Assembly: GCF_029639405.1 (NCBI RefSeq)
Contig: NZ_CP121274.1
Span: 186,001-250,000 of the forward strand
Direction: 5' to 3'
Length of the DNA: 64,000 bases
From: Microbacterium proteolyticum
GTDB taxonomy: Bacteria > Actinomycetota > Actinomycetes > Actinomycetales > Microbacteriaceae
Positions within the stretch are counted from its first letter, which is position 1, and each line of letters opens with the position of its first letter. A program made the translations under genes and the position numbers. The notes beneath the pieces are model-generated. The model searched no databases. It was not told the origin of the DNA and saw only the letters and a program-made list of their open reading frames with translations. Positions 42,856-51,306 of the stretch are shown one piece after another.

Positions 42856-43992
42856 TTAGAGCTCGACGTTCACCAGCACCGGTTCGGGCTGCAGCAGGAG
42901 GCCGAACTCGGACTGGACCCGGTTCTGCACGAAACGGGCGAGCTCGGCGATCTCGGCCGCCGTCGCGCGGCCGCGATTGGTCAGCGCGAGGGTGTGCTTG
43001 GTGGACAGCCCGGCGCGGGAGCGGGGGAAGCGAAAGCCGCGCGAGAGCCCGGCGTGCTCGATGAGCCAGGCCGCGCTCACCTTCACCTCGCGGAACTCGG
43101 TGACCGGCGGCGGGACGATGCCGTCGAAGGCCGCGAGCGGGATCACCGTCACCGGGTCGACGACGGGCCCGAGAGGCCACTTCGGGCACTCGGCAGGGAG
43201 CGTCCGCGCGAACGCCTCGGAGACAATCGCATTTTGGAAGAACGACCCCGCGCTCCACGTGTCCGGGTCTTCCCCGTCGAGGACCATGCCCTTGCGCGCG
43301 CGGGTGGCGAGCACGTGCTCGCGGATCCATCGCAGCGACACCGCCGCGTCGGCATCCAGGCCCAGGGCTCCGCGCAGCTGACCGCCCGCGATCGGCCGGT
43401 CGCCGTCGCCGACGCGGTCGAGCTCGAGCGTCACCGAGACGATGACGCCGGGGCGCTCCGCGACCGACCCGTAGTGCTGTTTCAGCACCGAGGTGCGGAA
43501 GCCGAGCCCCAGGTCGGATGCCGCGACGGTGGACAGCTCGCCGGTGGATTCGTCGAGCAGCTCGACCTCGACCAGGGTCTGCACGACCTCCTGACCGTAG
43601 GCCCCGATGTTCTGCACCGGCGCGGCGCCCACGGTCCCCGGGATACCGGACATCGCCTCGATGCCGGCGAGCCCGCGGGCCACGGTCTCGGCGACGAGCG
43701 CGTCCCAGTCGTGGCCGGCCTGCACCCGCAGCCGCACGGTGTCGGGGCGGGAACCGGGCAGCTCCTCGATGCCGGCGGTCCGCACCAGCACCACGGTTCC
43801 CTCGAACGGCTCGTCGCCGACGAACAGGTTGGACCCGCCGCCCACGACGAGCCACGGCTCACCGCTCGCCCACAGATCCCGCAGGACGCCGACGAGTTCG
43901 TCGGGAGTGCGCGCCTCGATCGTGCGCTCGGGGAGACCGCCCGTGCGCAGCGTCGTCAGCTCGGAGAGCGGGACGGGGGTGATCTCGGGCAT
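42856..43992 (-). CDS. murB: UDP-N-acetylenolpyruvoylglucosamine reductase
   Basis: 378 aa. FAD-binding LVVGGGSNLFVGDEP, the Arg/Tyr region GIPGTVGAAPVQNIGAYGQE, and the proton-donor Ser in WSAGSFFQNA are present. It reduces UDP-GlcNAc-enolpyruvate to UDP-MurNAc, early in peptidoglycan synthesis. The start shares one base with the hadB stop (TGATG). Grouping with hadA/hadB is conserved in actinobacteria. Confidence 0.95.
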   Translation of the reverse strand: MPEITPVPLSELTTLRTGGLPERTIEARTPDELVGVLRDLWASGEPWLVVGGGSNLFVGDEPFEGTVVLVRTAGIEELPGSRPDTVRLRVQAGHDWDALVAETVARGLAGIEAMSGIPGTVGAAPVQNIGAYGQEVVQTLVEVELLDESTGELSTVAASDLGLGFRTSVLKQHYGSVAERPGVIVSVTLELDRVGDGDRPIAGGQLRGALGLDADAAVSLRWIREHVLATRARKGMVLDGEDPDTWSAGSFFQNAIVSEAFARTLPAECPKWPLGPVVDPVTVIPLAAFDGIVPPPVTEFREVKVSAAWLIEHAGLSRGFRFPRSRAGLSTKHTLALTNRGRATAAEIAELARFVQNRVQSEFGLLLQPEPVLVNVEL

Positions 43993-44396
43993 CAGGACAG
44001 CCGCACGCGCACCTGCGCCTTGCCGAGGACCGTCGTGCCCGAGTGCGTCACGGTGAGGTCGATGCGGGCGGCCTCGTCGTCGACCGCGCCCACCTTGGCG
44101 CTGACGTGAAGATCGGCGCCCTCGACCGGGTCGACGACCACGGGCCGGGTGAAGCGCACGCCGTACTCGAGGATGCGGCCGGTGTCGCCGAGCACCTCGG
44201 CGAGCGTCCCGACGGCGACGCCCATCGTCAGCATGCCGTGGGCGAGGACGCCCGGCAGCCCGACCTCGGCGGCGACGTCGTCGCGGTAGTGGATGGGGTT
44301 GAAGTCGCCCGACGCGCCCGCGTACCGCACGAGCGACTCGCGGGTGAGGTGGACGGAACGTTCGGCGACGACGTCTCCGACGGTGAACGCGCTCAT
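43992..44396 (-). CDS. hadB: MaoC-type (3R)-hydroxyacyl dehydratase subunit HadB
   Basis: 134 aa hot-dog fold. The hydratase-2 motif with catalytic Asp and His is intact: YAGASGDFNPIHYRDDVAAE followed by LAHGML. In mycobacteria HadB is the catalytic partner of HadA in type-II fatty-acid elongation. It overlaps hadA by four bases (ATGA) and murB by one. In an organism without mycolic acids its substrate is probably ordinary or branched fatty acyl chains (inference). Confidence 0.9.
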   Translation of the reverse strand: MSAFTVGDVVAERSVHLTRESLVRYAGASGDFNPIHYRDDVAAEVGLPGVLAHGMLTMGVAVGTLAEVLGDTGRILEYGVRFTRPVVVDPVEGADLHVSAKVGAVDDEAARIDLTVTHSGTTVLGKAQVRVRLS

Positions 44397-44842
44397 GCGC
44401 CGGCCTCCCCCGCCAGCAGCACGCTGGTCGTCGTCACGACGTGGGCGCCGTCGGCATCCACGATCTCCGCCTCGCTCGTGATCATCGCGTTGCCGCCGAG
44501 GGTGCGGATGCCGGTGACCGACAGCGTCGCGGTGAGTTCGTCGCCCGCGACGATGGGCCGGGAGTACCGGAAGCGCTGCTCGGCGTGGACCAGACGCGAG
44601 AGCTCGATGCCCGAGTCGGGGTCGCCGAGCAGCTGCTGCAGCGTCAGGTCCTGGACGACCATCGCGAACGTCGGCGGCGCGACGACGTCGGCGTAGCCGA
44701 GCGCGCGAGCGGCGGCGGAGTCGGAGTGCTGGGGGGCGTCGGCGAAGACGGCGCGGGCGAACTCGCGCACCTTCTCTCGACCGACGAGGTACGGCGCGGT
44801 GGGCGGCAAGGCACGACCGACCAGTTCGGGGTTCACGGGCAC
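44393..44842 (-). CDS. hadA: MaoC-type dehydratase stabilising subunit HadA
   Basis: 149 aa FAS1-type hot-dog protein. It has the YLVGREKVREFARAV segment and DVVAPPTFAMVV but lacks the catalytic Asp/His pair seen in its partner, as expected for HadA. It starts with GTG at 44842; a second GTG two codons later is possible. First gene of hadA-hadB-murB, transcribed leftwards. Confidence 0.88.
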   Translation of the reverse strand: MPVNPELVGRALPPTAPYLVGREKVREFARAVFADAPQHSDSAAARALGYADVVAPPTFAMVVQDLTLQQLLGDPDSGIELSRLVHAEQRFRYSRPIVAGDELTATLSVTGIRTLGGNAMITSEAEIVDADGAHVVTTTSVLLAGEAGA

Positions 44843-44875
44843 CGGCTCAGTCTATCGACCCGCCCCGCGGCCACC

Positions 44876-45673
44876 TCAGCGCTGGTGGCGTCCGCGCACG
44901 GCCTTGACCGCCATCTGCGTGGCGATGAAGACGAGGAAGATCGAGAACAGGACGTTGCCGACGAACGGGTCGACGAGCTTCGCGAGCGAGGCGCCGAGGG
45001 CGGTCGTCGTGCACGCCGCGACACCGACGCAGGCGGCGGCGACGAGGTCGACGTTGGAGCGGCGGAGGTTGCCGACGGTGCCGGAGATCGCGGTCGGGAT
45101 CATCATCAGCAGCGAGGTGCCGCGGGCGATGAGGTCGCTCGTGCCGAAGAGGAGCAGCAACGCGGGCACGACGATGATGCCTCCGCCCACGCCGAGCAGA
45201 CCCGCCAGGATGCCGGTGACCACGCCGAGCACGAGGAGCCCCGGTCCCGTGATCCAGGTCAGTTCGAGCTCGGCATCCCGGGAGGGGATGACGAAGTACA
45301 GACTCACGATCACGGCGACGAGGAACGCCACGAACGACCACCGCAGAGCCGTCTGCGACAGCTTCGGGAGCAACCACGTGCCGATCTGCGCGCCCCCGAC
45401 CGCGCCGGCGGCGAGGATCAGCGCGGGAATCCACGCCACGTGCCCGTCGACGGCGTAGGTGATGACACCGACGGATGCCGTGGGCACGATCGCCGCGAGC
45501 GAGGTGCCGGCGGCGAAGCGCTGGTCGAAGCCCAGGGCGAGGACCAAGAGCGGCACGATCACGGTTCCGCCGCCGACGCCGAAGAGGCCGGACATGAGCC
45601 CGGCGAGGAGGCCCACCGCGATGCACACGATGAAGAAGCGGGCGGAACGGGTCGGGCGGGCGGTGTCGATCAC
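44876..45673 (-). CDS. TauE/SafE-family sulfite/anion exporter
   Basis: 265 aa with about eight hydrophobic helices. The two internal repeats each carry the family glycine motif (GLFGVGGGTVIVP near residue 29 and GLLGVGGGIIVVP near residue 160). Members export sulfite, sulfonates or other organic anions. A structured leader with a terminator hairpin precedes it (45783-45947), so expression is probably attenuated by a metabolite or by translation of a small ORF. GTGATCGAC is also in frame; the track start at 45673 was used. Confidence 0.87.
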   Translation of the reverse strand: MIDTARPTRSARFFIVCIAVGLLAGLMSGLFGVGGGTVIVPLLVLALGFDQRFAAGTSLAAIVPTASVGVITYAVDGHVAWIPALILAAGAVGGAQIGTWLLPKLSQTALRWSFVAFLVAVIVSLYFVIPSRDAELELTWITGPGLLVLGVVTGILAGLLGVGGGIIVVPALLLLFGTSDLIARGTSLLMMIPTAISGTVGNLRRSNVDLVAAACVGVAACTTTALGASLAKLVDPFVGNVLFSIFLVFIATQMAVKAVRGRHQR

Positions 45674-45782
45674 GGGGCGGGGATCCTTGCGAGACGAGGG
45701 GGTGCGGGCCGGCGCCCGCCGACGGACCAGTCTTCCACCTCGGCGAAGACCGCGACGTCACGGCATCCCGGGAAAAGAAAGC

Positions 45783-45819
45783 GGCCCCCGGTGGTCCGAA
45801 GCCGCGTCCACCGGGGGCC
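45783..45819 (-). terminator. Terminator in the leader of the TauE gene
   Basis: A 12-bp perfect stem (45783-45794 GGCCCCCGGTGG with 45808-45819) is followed on the minus strand by CGCTTTCTTTTCCC. It lies 110 bases before the TauE start, in the transcribed leader, and no gene precedes it on that strand. It therefore looks like an attenuator. Confidence 0.75.
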
Positions 45820-45947
45820 GTCGCCCTCACAGGTCAAGCGGAACGGTGACCCGAACACCGGTCTGCGACCACGATCGCGAGGGTGCGACAGGAGAGAAGT
45901 TACCCGGCTCGGACCGAACCCGCTGCCTCTTGACACTGATATCTCAT
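45820..45947 (-). promoter_or_regulatory. Structured leader upstream of TauE, possible riboswitch or leader peptide
   Basis: Reading the minus strand, GTCAAG (45934-45929) can pair with CTTGAC (45838-45833), closing a ~105-nt domain rich in internal G+C complementarity, directly before the terminator at 45819-45783. A 15-codon ORF (MRYQCQEAAGSVRAG, ATG at 45947) also starts here, with a TTAGCA/TAGTTA-like -10 just upstream, so it may be leaderless. I could not match it to a named riboswitch class. Confidence 0.5.
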
Positions 45948-46018
45948 ACTGCTAACTAACTAACTCGATGCGTCTATCGGCGGGAATGCGCTCGCCGTCC
46001 CGTTCGTTCGGGTCCGGT

Positions 46019-46654
46019 ATGACCACCGTAGGAATCATCGGAGCAGGAAACATCGGCCGGGCCCTCGCGCAGGGTTTCGTGGACCACGGGTATGACGTCG
46101 TGATCGCGAATTCCCGCGGTCCTGAGACGCTCGCGGACCTCGTCGGCACGCTCGGCGAGCGGGCGCGCGCAGCGACCGCGCAGGAGGCCGCGGAGGCCGG
46201 CGACATCGTCGTCGTCACCGTCCCCCTGAAGGCGTATCGCGACATCCCCGTGGAGCCGCTGCGCGGCAAGACCGTCCTCGACACCAACAACTACTACTGG
46301 GAGCGCGACGGGCACATCGCCGAGCTCGACGAGAAGCGCACCACCACCGCGCAGATGCTGCAGGAGCACCTGCCCGAGAGCACCGTCGTGAAGGCCTTCA
46401 ACCACATCGGCTCCGCGGAGATCCTGACGACCGGCTCCCCCGCGGGCACGGCGAACCGCCGGGCGTTGGCCACGGCGAGCGACTCCGACGAGGGCATCGC
46501 GCTGATCACCCGCATCTACGACCAGTTCGGTTTCGACACCGTCGTCATCGGTCCGCTCGCCGACAGCTGGCGCATCGAGCGCGACACCCCGGGCTACGGC
46601 ATCCGCCAGAACCGCGAGGAGCTCGAGCAGAACCTGGCCTCCGCCCAGCGCTGA
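46019..46654 (+). CDS. F420-dependent NADP oxidoreductase-like protein
   Basis: 211 aa. The N-terminal Rossmann motif is VGIIGAGNIGRALAQGF with the NADP-phosphate-binding SR in IANSRGP. Later segments TNNYYWERDG and VVKAFNHIGS match the NADPH:F420 reductase / ProC-like dinucleotide-binding family. It could reduce F420 with NADPH, but family members without F420 use exist. The ATG at 46019 begins the Rossmann fold directly; 17 further in-frame residues upstream have no family character. It is divergent from the TauE leader. Confidence 0.83.
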   Translation: MTTVGIIGAGNIGRALAQGFVDHGYDVVIANSRGPETLADLVGTLGERARAATAQEAAEAGDIVVVTVPLKAYRDIPVEPLRGKTVLDTNNYYWERDGHIAELDEKRTTTAQMLQEHLPESTVVKAFNHIGSAEILTTGSPAGTANRRALATASDSDEGIALITRIYDQFGFDTVVIGPLADSWRIERDTPGYGIRQNREELEQNLASAQR

Positions 46655-46715
46655 CCCCGGTCCGGCACCGCGCGGCCCCCGCACCGCGCCGCATCCGCCC
46701 GGCCGACATCCGACG

Positions 46716-46780
46716 CATAAACGCGATTCGCGCGTATAAACGCTCCCTCAGCGTGTTTATACGCGCGGATCGTGTTTATG
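46716..46780. repeat. Solitary palindrome related to family B
   Basis: Imperfect long palindrome: CATAAACGCGAT ... and GATCGTGTTTATG at the outside, TATAAACG/GTTTATA inside. The ATAAACGCGAT/ATCGCGTTTAT word is shared with the family B copies flanking the gene at 13537. It lies 56 bases after the reductase gene. Confidence 0.8.
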
Positions 46781-46786
46781 GATGCC

Positions 46787-46880
46787 AGCACCCGGCGCGG
46801 TGAAGCCCGGCGCGCCGCAGCACCCGGCGCGGTGAAGCCCGGGCACCGCAGCACCCGGCGCGGCAACGCCCGGGGCACCG
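46787..46880. repeat. Three-copy ~31-bp tandem repeat
   Basis: The word AGCACCCGGCGCGG recurs at 46787, 46819 and 46850 (periods 32 and 31), each followed by GTGAAGCCCGG or a close variant. It joins the palindrome at 46716-46780 and fills the gap to metB. No function seen. Confidence 0.8.
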
Positions 46881-46909
46881 GCGCCCGGACACGTCAGCGC
46901 GCGAGCGCG

Positions 46910-48070
46910 TCAGAGCGCGGCGAGCGCCCGGTCCACGTCGGCCACGAGGTCGTCGGCCGACTCGATGCCCACCGACAGGCGGACGATCGTGTCGGGCACC
47001 GCGAGTTCGGTGCCGCGCACCGACGCGTGGGTCATGGCATCCGGGTAGTTCACGAGCGACTCGACGCCGCCGAGCGACTCGGCGAGGGTGAACAGGCGCG
47101 TCGACTCGGCGAAGCGGCGCGCGGTCGCGCCGTCGGCGAGTTCGAGCGACACGATGCCGCCGAAGGCGCTCATCTGCGACGCTGCGAGCGCGTGGCCGGG
47201 GTGGGTCGGGAGGCCCGGGTAGTACACCTTCGCGACGCGGTCGTGACCCGCGAGGTGCTCGGCGACGGCCTGCGCGTTGGCGCTGTGGCGTTCCATCCGG
47301 ATGCCGAGCGTCTTGATGCCGCGGGTGGTCAGGTACGCGTCGAAGGGACCCGAGACGGCCCCGGCCGCGAACTGCAGGAACTGCGTCTTCTCCGCCAGGT
47401 CGGGGTCCGCGAACGCGAGCGCGCCGCCGACGACGTCGGAGTGTCCGCCGAGGTACTTGGTGGCCGAGTGCACGACGACATCGGCCCCGAGCGCGATGGG
47501 GCGCTGCAGCGCCGGGGAGGCGAAGGTGTTGTCCACGACGACGATCGCGCCGGCCGCGTGGCCGAGTCGCGCGAGTCCGGCGATGTCGGTGATGCGCAGC
47601 ATCGGGTTGCTGGGCGTCTCGACCCAGACCATGCGCGGGGCGCGCTCCTCGATGGCGGCGGCCACGGCATCCAGGTCGCTCATGTCGACGACGCGGAGCT
47701 TCACGCCCCAGGGCCCCAGCACCCGCGCGAGCAGGCGGTAGGTGCCGCCGTACACGTCGTTGCCGAGCAGGACCTCGTCGCCCGGGACGAGGGCGGCGCG
47801 CAGCAGCGCGTCCTCGGCGGCGAGTCCGGACGCGAACGACAGCGCGCGGGCGCCGCCCTCGAGAGCGGCGATCTGCGTCTCGAGCGCGGTGCGCGTCGGG
47901 TTGCCGCTCCGGCCGTACTCGTAACCGCCGCGAAGGCCACCGATCCCGTCCTGCGCGTACGTCGTCGACAGGTGCACCGGCGGGATGACCGCGCCGGTCG
48001 TCGGGTCGAAGGCCTGTCCCGCGTGGACGGCGAGGCTGTCGAAGCCGCGCGCGGCGTCGTGGGTGCTCAT
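46910..48070 (-). CDS. metB: Cystathionine gamma-synthase / gamma-lyase
   Basis: 386 aa. The PLP Lys is in HSATKYLGGHSDVVGG, preceded by VVVDNTFASPALQRP and YEYGRSGNPTR. These residues do not separate synthase (MetB) from lyase (MccB/CGL). It overlaps cbs by four bases, and a cystathionine beta-synthase partner makes the lyase, and hence reverse transsulfuration from homocysteine to cysteine, plausible. The ATG at 48070 follows GGAGCACTCCGA. A terminator was not found before the tandem repeat downstream. Confidence 0.9.
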   Translation of the reverse strand: MSTHDAARGFDSLAVHAGQAFDPTTGAVIPPVHLSTTYAQDGIGGLRGGYEYGRSGNPTRTALETQIAALEGGARALSFASGLAAEDALLRAALVPGDEVLLGNDVYGGTYRLLARVLGPWGVKLRVVDMSDLDAVAAAIEERAPRMVWVETPSNPMLRITDIAGLARLGHAAGAIVVVDNTFASPALQRPIALGADVVVHSATKYLGGHSDVVGGALAFADPDLAEKTQFLQFAAGAVSGPFDAYLTTRGIKTLGIRMERHSANAQAVAEHLAGHDRVAKVYYPGLPTHPGHALAASQMSAFGGIVSLELADGATARRFAESTRLFTLAESLGGVESLVNYPDAMTHASVRGTELAVPDTIVRLSVGIESADDLVADVDRALAAL

Positions 48071-49074
48071 TCGGAGTGCTCCTGGGTGCTCTGTGCGGGA
48101 AGGACGGATGCCACGGGCTCGACGTCGTAGCCGCGCGCCGTCATCCATTGGTCGTCGAAGATCTTGCTGAGGTAGCCGCGGCCGTGATCGGGGAGGAGGA
48201 CCACGACGACGGCGTCGGAGGGGAGGTCGCGAGCCACCCGGAGGGCGCCGACGACGGCCATGCCGCTGGAGCCGCCGACGAGCAGCCCCTCCTCGCGGGC
48301 GAGGCGACGGGTCATCGCGAACGACTCGGCATCCGAGACGCGCTCGTACGCGTCGACCACCGTGGGGTCGAACGCCGACGGCCAGAAGTCCTCGCCGACA
48401 CCCTCGACGTCGTAGCCGTGGATGTCGTCGCCCGAGTAGATGGAACCGACCGGGTCGACGCCGACGATGCGCACCGACGATCCCGCGACCTCGCGCAGGT
48501 ACCGGCCGGTGCCGCTGATCGTGCCGCCCGTGCCGACGCCCGTCACGAAGTGGGTGAGCGCACCCTCGGTGTCGCGCCAGATCTCGGGACCCGTGGTCTC
48601 GTAGTGGCTGCGCGGCCCGTTCGGGTTGGCGTACTGGTTCGGCTTGAACGCGCCGGGGATGTCGCGGACCAGGCGGTCCGAGACGCTGTAGTACGAGTTC
48701 GGGTCGTCCGGTTCGACGTTGGTCGGGGTCACCACGACCTCCGCGCCGTACGCGCGGAGCACCGCGCGCTTGTCCTCCGCGACCTTGTCGGGCACGACGA
48801 AGACGCACCGGTAGCCGCGCTGCTGCGCGACGAGGGCGAGGCCCACGCCGGTGTTGCCGCTGGTCGGCTCGACGATCGTGCCGCCCGGGCGGAGCGAGCC
48901 GTCGCGCTCGGCGGCGTCGATGATGTTGGCCGCGATGCGGTCCTTGGCGGAGCCGCCGGGGTTGAAGTACTCGATCTTCGCCAGGACCGTGGCGGCGATG
49001 CCGTCGGTCACGCGGTTCAGACGGACGAGGGGGGTGTTGCCGACGAGGTCGGCGACGCTCTGGGCGTAACGCAC
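48067..49074 (-). CDS. cbs: Cystathionine beta-synthase (catalytic domain only)
   Basis: 335 aa from the GTG at 49074, which has AGGA seven bases upstream and gives the expected N-terminus RYAQSVADLVGNTPLVRL. A TTG at 49155 would add 27 residues. The PLP Lys is in NPGGSAKDRIA and the substrate loop is EPTSGNTG. GTGGTISGTG binds the PLP phosphate. The C-terminal CBS-domain pair of longer homologues is missing. It condenses serine with homocysteine. A TATGCT -10 lies at 49179-49184 on this strand. Confidence 0.9.
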   Translation of the reverse strand: MRYAQSVADLVGNTPLVRLNRVTDGIAATVLAKIEYFNPGGSAKDRIAANIIDAAERDGSLRPGGTIVEPTSGNTGVGLALVAQQRGYRCVFVVPDKVAEDKRAVLRAYGAEVVVTPTNVEPDDPNSYYSVSDRLVRDIPGAFKPNQYANPNGPRSHYETTGPEIWRDTEGALTHFVTGVGTGGTISGTGRYLREVAGSSVRIVGVDPVGSIYSGDDIHGYDVEGVGEDFWPSAFDPTVVDAYERVSDAESFAMTRRLAREEGLLVGGSSGMAVVGALRVARDLPSDAVVVVLLPDHGRGYLSKIFDDQWMTARGYDVEPVASVLPAQSTQEHSE

Positions 49075-49326
49075 GATGGAGTCCTGGGGGTCGATGCGCC
49101 CGAGGGCGCGGCTGACGGGGTCGTCGAAGAAGAACGCGGGGGCGTTCAGCGACAACAGCGACAGGTCAGCACGCCGTCAGCATACCCGACGATTCCGTCG
49201 CCTCGACGCGGAAGCGTGGCATCCGGTCACCTCCGGTCACGCTTCGTCACGCGACTTGGGGATGCCACGGGCGTCTGCGTACGGTGCTCGGACGCCCGAA
49301 CCGGGCGATGCACCAAGGAGACCACC

Positions 49327-50277
49327 ATGAGTGACAGCACCAGCGGCCCGACCGGGCCCACCCTCCCGTCCAAGCCCCGCCGCCGCGGCGGACTGTACGC
49401 CGCGATCGCGATCGTCGCGGTCGCCGTCGTCGTCGCGGGCGCCCTGTTGATCCCGCGCCTGTTCGGCTCGTCCGACACCCCCGCGGCCGACGGCGAACGC
49501 ACCACCGTGCGCCTCGGAACGACGGACGCGGCCCAGGGCCACTGGCCGGTCCTGAAGGAGATCCTGGCGGAGGAGGGCATCGATCTGGAGGTCGTCGCCT
49601 TCGATTCCTACGAGACGCCGAACCCCGCGCTGGCCGACGGATCGATCGACCTGAACGCGTTCCAGCACATCGACTACCTGTCCGACCACAACGTCGCCAC
49701 GGGCGACGGTCTGGCCGTCGTCGGGCCGACCCTCATCGTGCCCCTCCCGATCTACTCGGAGCAGTACTCCGACGTCGCCGACATCCCCGAGGGCGGCCGT
49801 GTCGCCATCCCGCAGGACGCCACCAACCAGGCGCGCGCGCTGAAGGTGCTGCAGTCCGCGGGGCTGCTGACGCTGAACGACGCGACGACCCCGACCCCGG
49901 CCGACATCGTCACCAGCCGTGTGCAGGTCGAGCCGGTCGACGCCTCGCTCACCGCTCCGGCGCTCCAGGACCCGTCCATCGCGGCCGCGATCGTCAACAA
50001 CAACTTCGCCACGGACGCCGGGATCATCGACAAGGCGATCTTCTCGGTCGACCCCTCCGACGCGAACAGCTGGCCGTACATCAACATCATCGCCTCGCGC
50101 GCCGGCGAGGAGGACAACCCCGTCTACCAGAAGGTCTGGGAGGCGTACCACGACCCGCGCGTGACCGACATCGTGGTGTCCGAGTCCAGCGGAACGGCCC
50201 GCATCGTCGAGGAGAAGCCGGCGCAGGTGCGCGAATGGCTCGCTCAGATCGAGAAGCAGAAGGAAGCGGGGGCCTGA
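49327..50277 (+). CDS. metQ: Methionine ABC transporter substrate-binding protein (membrane-anchored)
   Basis: 316 aa NlpA/MetQ-family protein. The mature domain reads TVRLGTTDAAQGHWPVLKEI, with YETPNPALADGSIDLNAFQH and AIPQDATNQARALKVL, hallmarks of MetQ. The N-terminus has a membrane helix (residues ~22-46) but no lipobox cysteine, so it is anchored by an uncleaved or signal-peptidase-I-type segment. AAGGAG precedes the ATG. Operon metQ-metN-metI. The 170-base upstream region holds CGTGGCATCC/GGATGCCACG arms (49215-49224, 49260-49269). Confidence 0.92.
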   Translation: MSDSTSGPTGPTLPSKPRRRGGLYAAIAIVAVAVVVAGALLIPRLFGSSDTPAADGERTTVRLGTTDAAQGHWPVLKEILAEEGIDLEVVAFDSYETPNPALADGSIDLNAFQHIDYLSDHNVATGDGLAVVGPTLIVPLPIYSEQYSDVADIPEGGRVAIPQDATNQARALKVLQSAGLLTLNDATTPTPADIVTSRVQVEPVDASLTAPALQDPSIAAAIVNNNFATDAGIIDKAIFSVDPSDANSWPYINIIASRAGEEDNPVYQKVWEAYHDPRVTDIVVSESSGTARIVEEKPAQVREWLAQIEKQKEAGA

Positions 50278-50283
50278 TCCCGC

Positions 50284-51306
50284 ATGCCGCCGCTCATCCG
50301 CCTCTCGGGCGTCACCAAGTCGTATGACGTCGACGGCAGCACCGTCACCGCGCTCGACGGCGTCGACCTGGAGATCGACGCGGGAGAGATCTTCGCCGTC
50401 ATCGGCCAGTCCGGTGCGGGCAAGAGCACTCTGGTGCGCCTGATCAACGGGCTCGAACGGGTGACCTCGGGCACGGTCGTGGTCGACGGCGTCGACATCT
50501 CGACCCTGCCCGAGCGGCAGGTGCGCCCCATCCGCCGCCGGACGGGGATGATCTTCCAGCAGTTCAACCTGTTCGCCTCCCGCACGGTCGCCGGCAACGT
50601 CATCTACCCGTTGAAGGTCGCGGGATGGTCGAAAGCCGACCGCGAGAAGCGTGCGGCCGAGCTGCTGGACTTCGTGGGGCTGCTCGACCGGGCGCACGCC
50701 TACCCCGACCAGCTCTCGGGGGGTCAGAAGCAGCGCGTCGGCATCGCTCGCGCTCTCGCGACCTCTCCCCCGATCCTGCTGGCGGACGAATCCACGAGCG
50801 CCCTCGACCCGGCGACCACGGCGGACGTGCTCGATCTGCTCCGCCGGGTCAATCGCGAACTGGGTGTCACCGTGGTGGTCATCACGCACGAGATGGACGT
50901 CGTCCGGTCGATCGCCGACCGTGTGGCCGTCCTCAGCGCCGGACGGATCGTGGAGACGGGGACCGCGTTCGACGTGTTCGCCGAACCGACCTCCGAGACC
51001 GGTCGGGCTTTCGTCTCGACGGCGCTGCACGACCGCCCGGGCACCGAGGACCTCGCGCGTCTGCGCGAGGCCCACCCGGGTCGGATCGTGATCGCGGACG
51101 TCGTCGACGGCGCCGGGATCGGCGGCATCCTGTCGCGCGCCGCGAGCGCCGGTGTGACCTTCGAGCTGCTGTACGGGGGGATCAGCTCCCTGCAGCAACG
51201 GTCCTTCGGCTCGCTCACGGTGGAGCTGACGGGGCCGGACGAATCGGTGGATGCCGTGATCGCGCAGTTGCGCGCGGTCACCCGTGTCGAGGAGGTGGCG
51301 CGATGA
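50284..51306 (+). CDS. metN: Methionine ABC transporter ATPase
   Basis: 340 aa. Walker A GQSGAGKST, signature LSGGQKQR, Walker B ILLADESTSALDP, and the MetN-specific C-terminal NIL domain (about residues 265-340), which in homologues binds methionine and causes trans-inhibition. It starts six bases after metQ. FQQFNLFASRTVAGNV is a typical MetN stretch. Confidence 0.95.
   Translation: MPPLIRLSGVTKSYDVDGSTVTALDGVDLEIDAGEIFAVIGQSGAGKSTLVRLINGLERVTSGTVVVDGVDISTLPERQVRPIRRRTGMIFQQFNLFASRTVAGNVIYPLKVAGWSKADREKRAAELLDFVGLLDRAHAYPDQLSGGQKQRVGIARALATSPPILLADESTSALDPATTADVLDLLRRVNRELGVTVVVITHEMDVVRSIADRVAVLSAGRIVETGTAFDVFAEPTSETGRAFVSTALHDRPGTEDLARLREAHPGRIVIADVVDGAGIGGILSRAASAGVTFELLYGGISSLQQRSFGSLTVELTGPDESVDAVIAQLRAVTRVEEVAR

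Noticed and set aside
45820..45947. SAM riboswitch
   Set aside because: Closing stem and a GAG-like element are suggestive, but the conserved SAM-I/SAM-IV core sequence could not be matched by eye.
44441..45955. A 504-codon plus-strand frame over hadA and the TauE gene
   Set aside because: Low-complexity Arg/Glu/Asp/His product; the minus strand has the real genes and a terminator.
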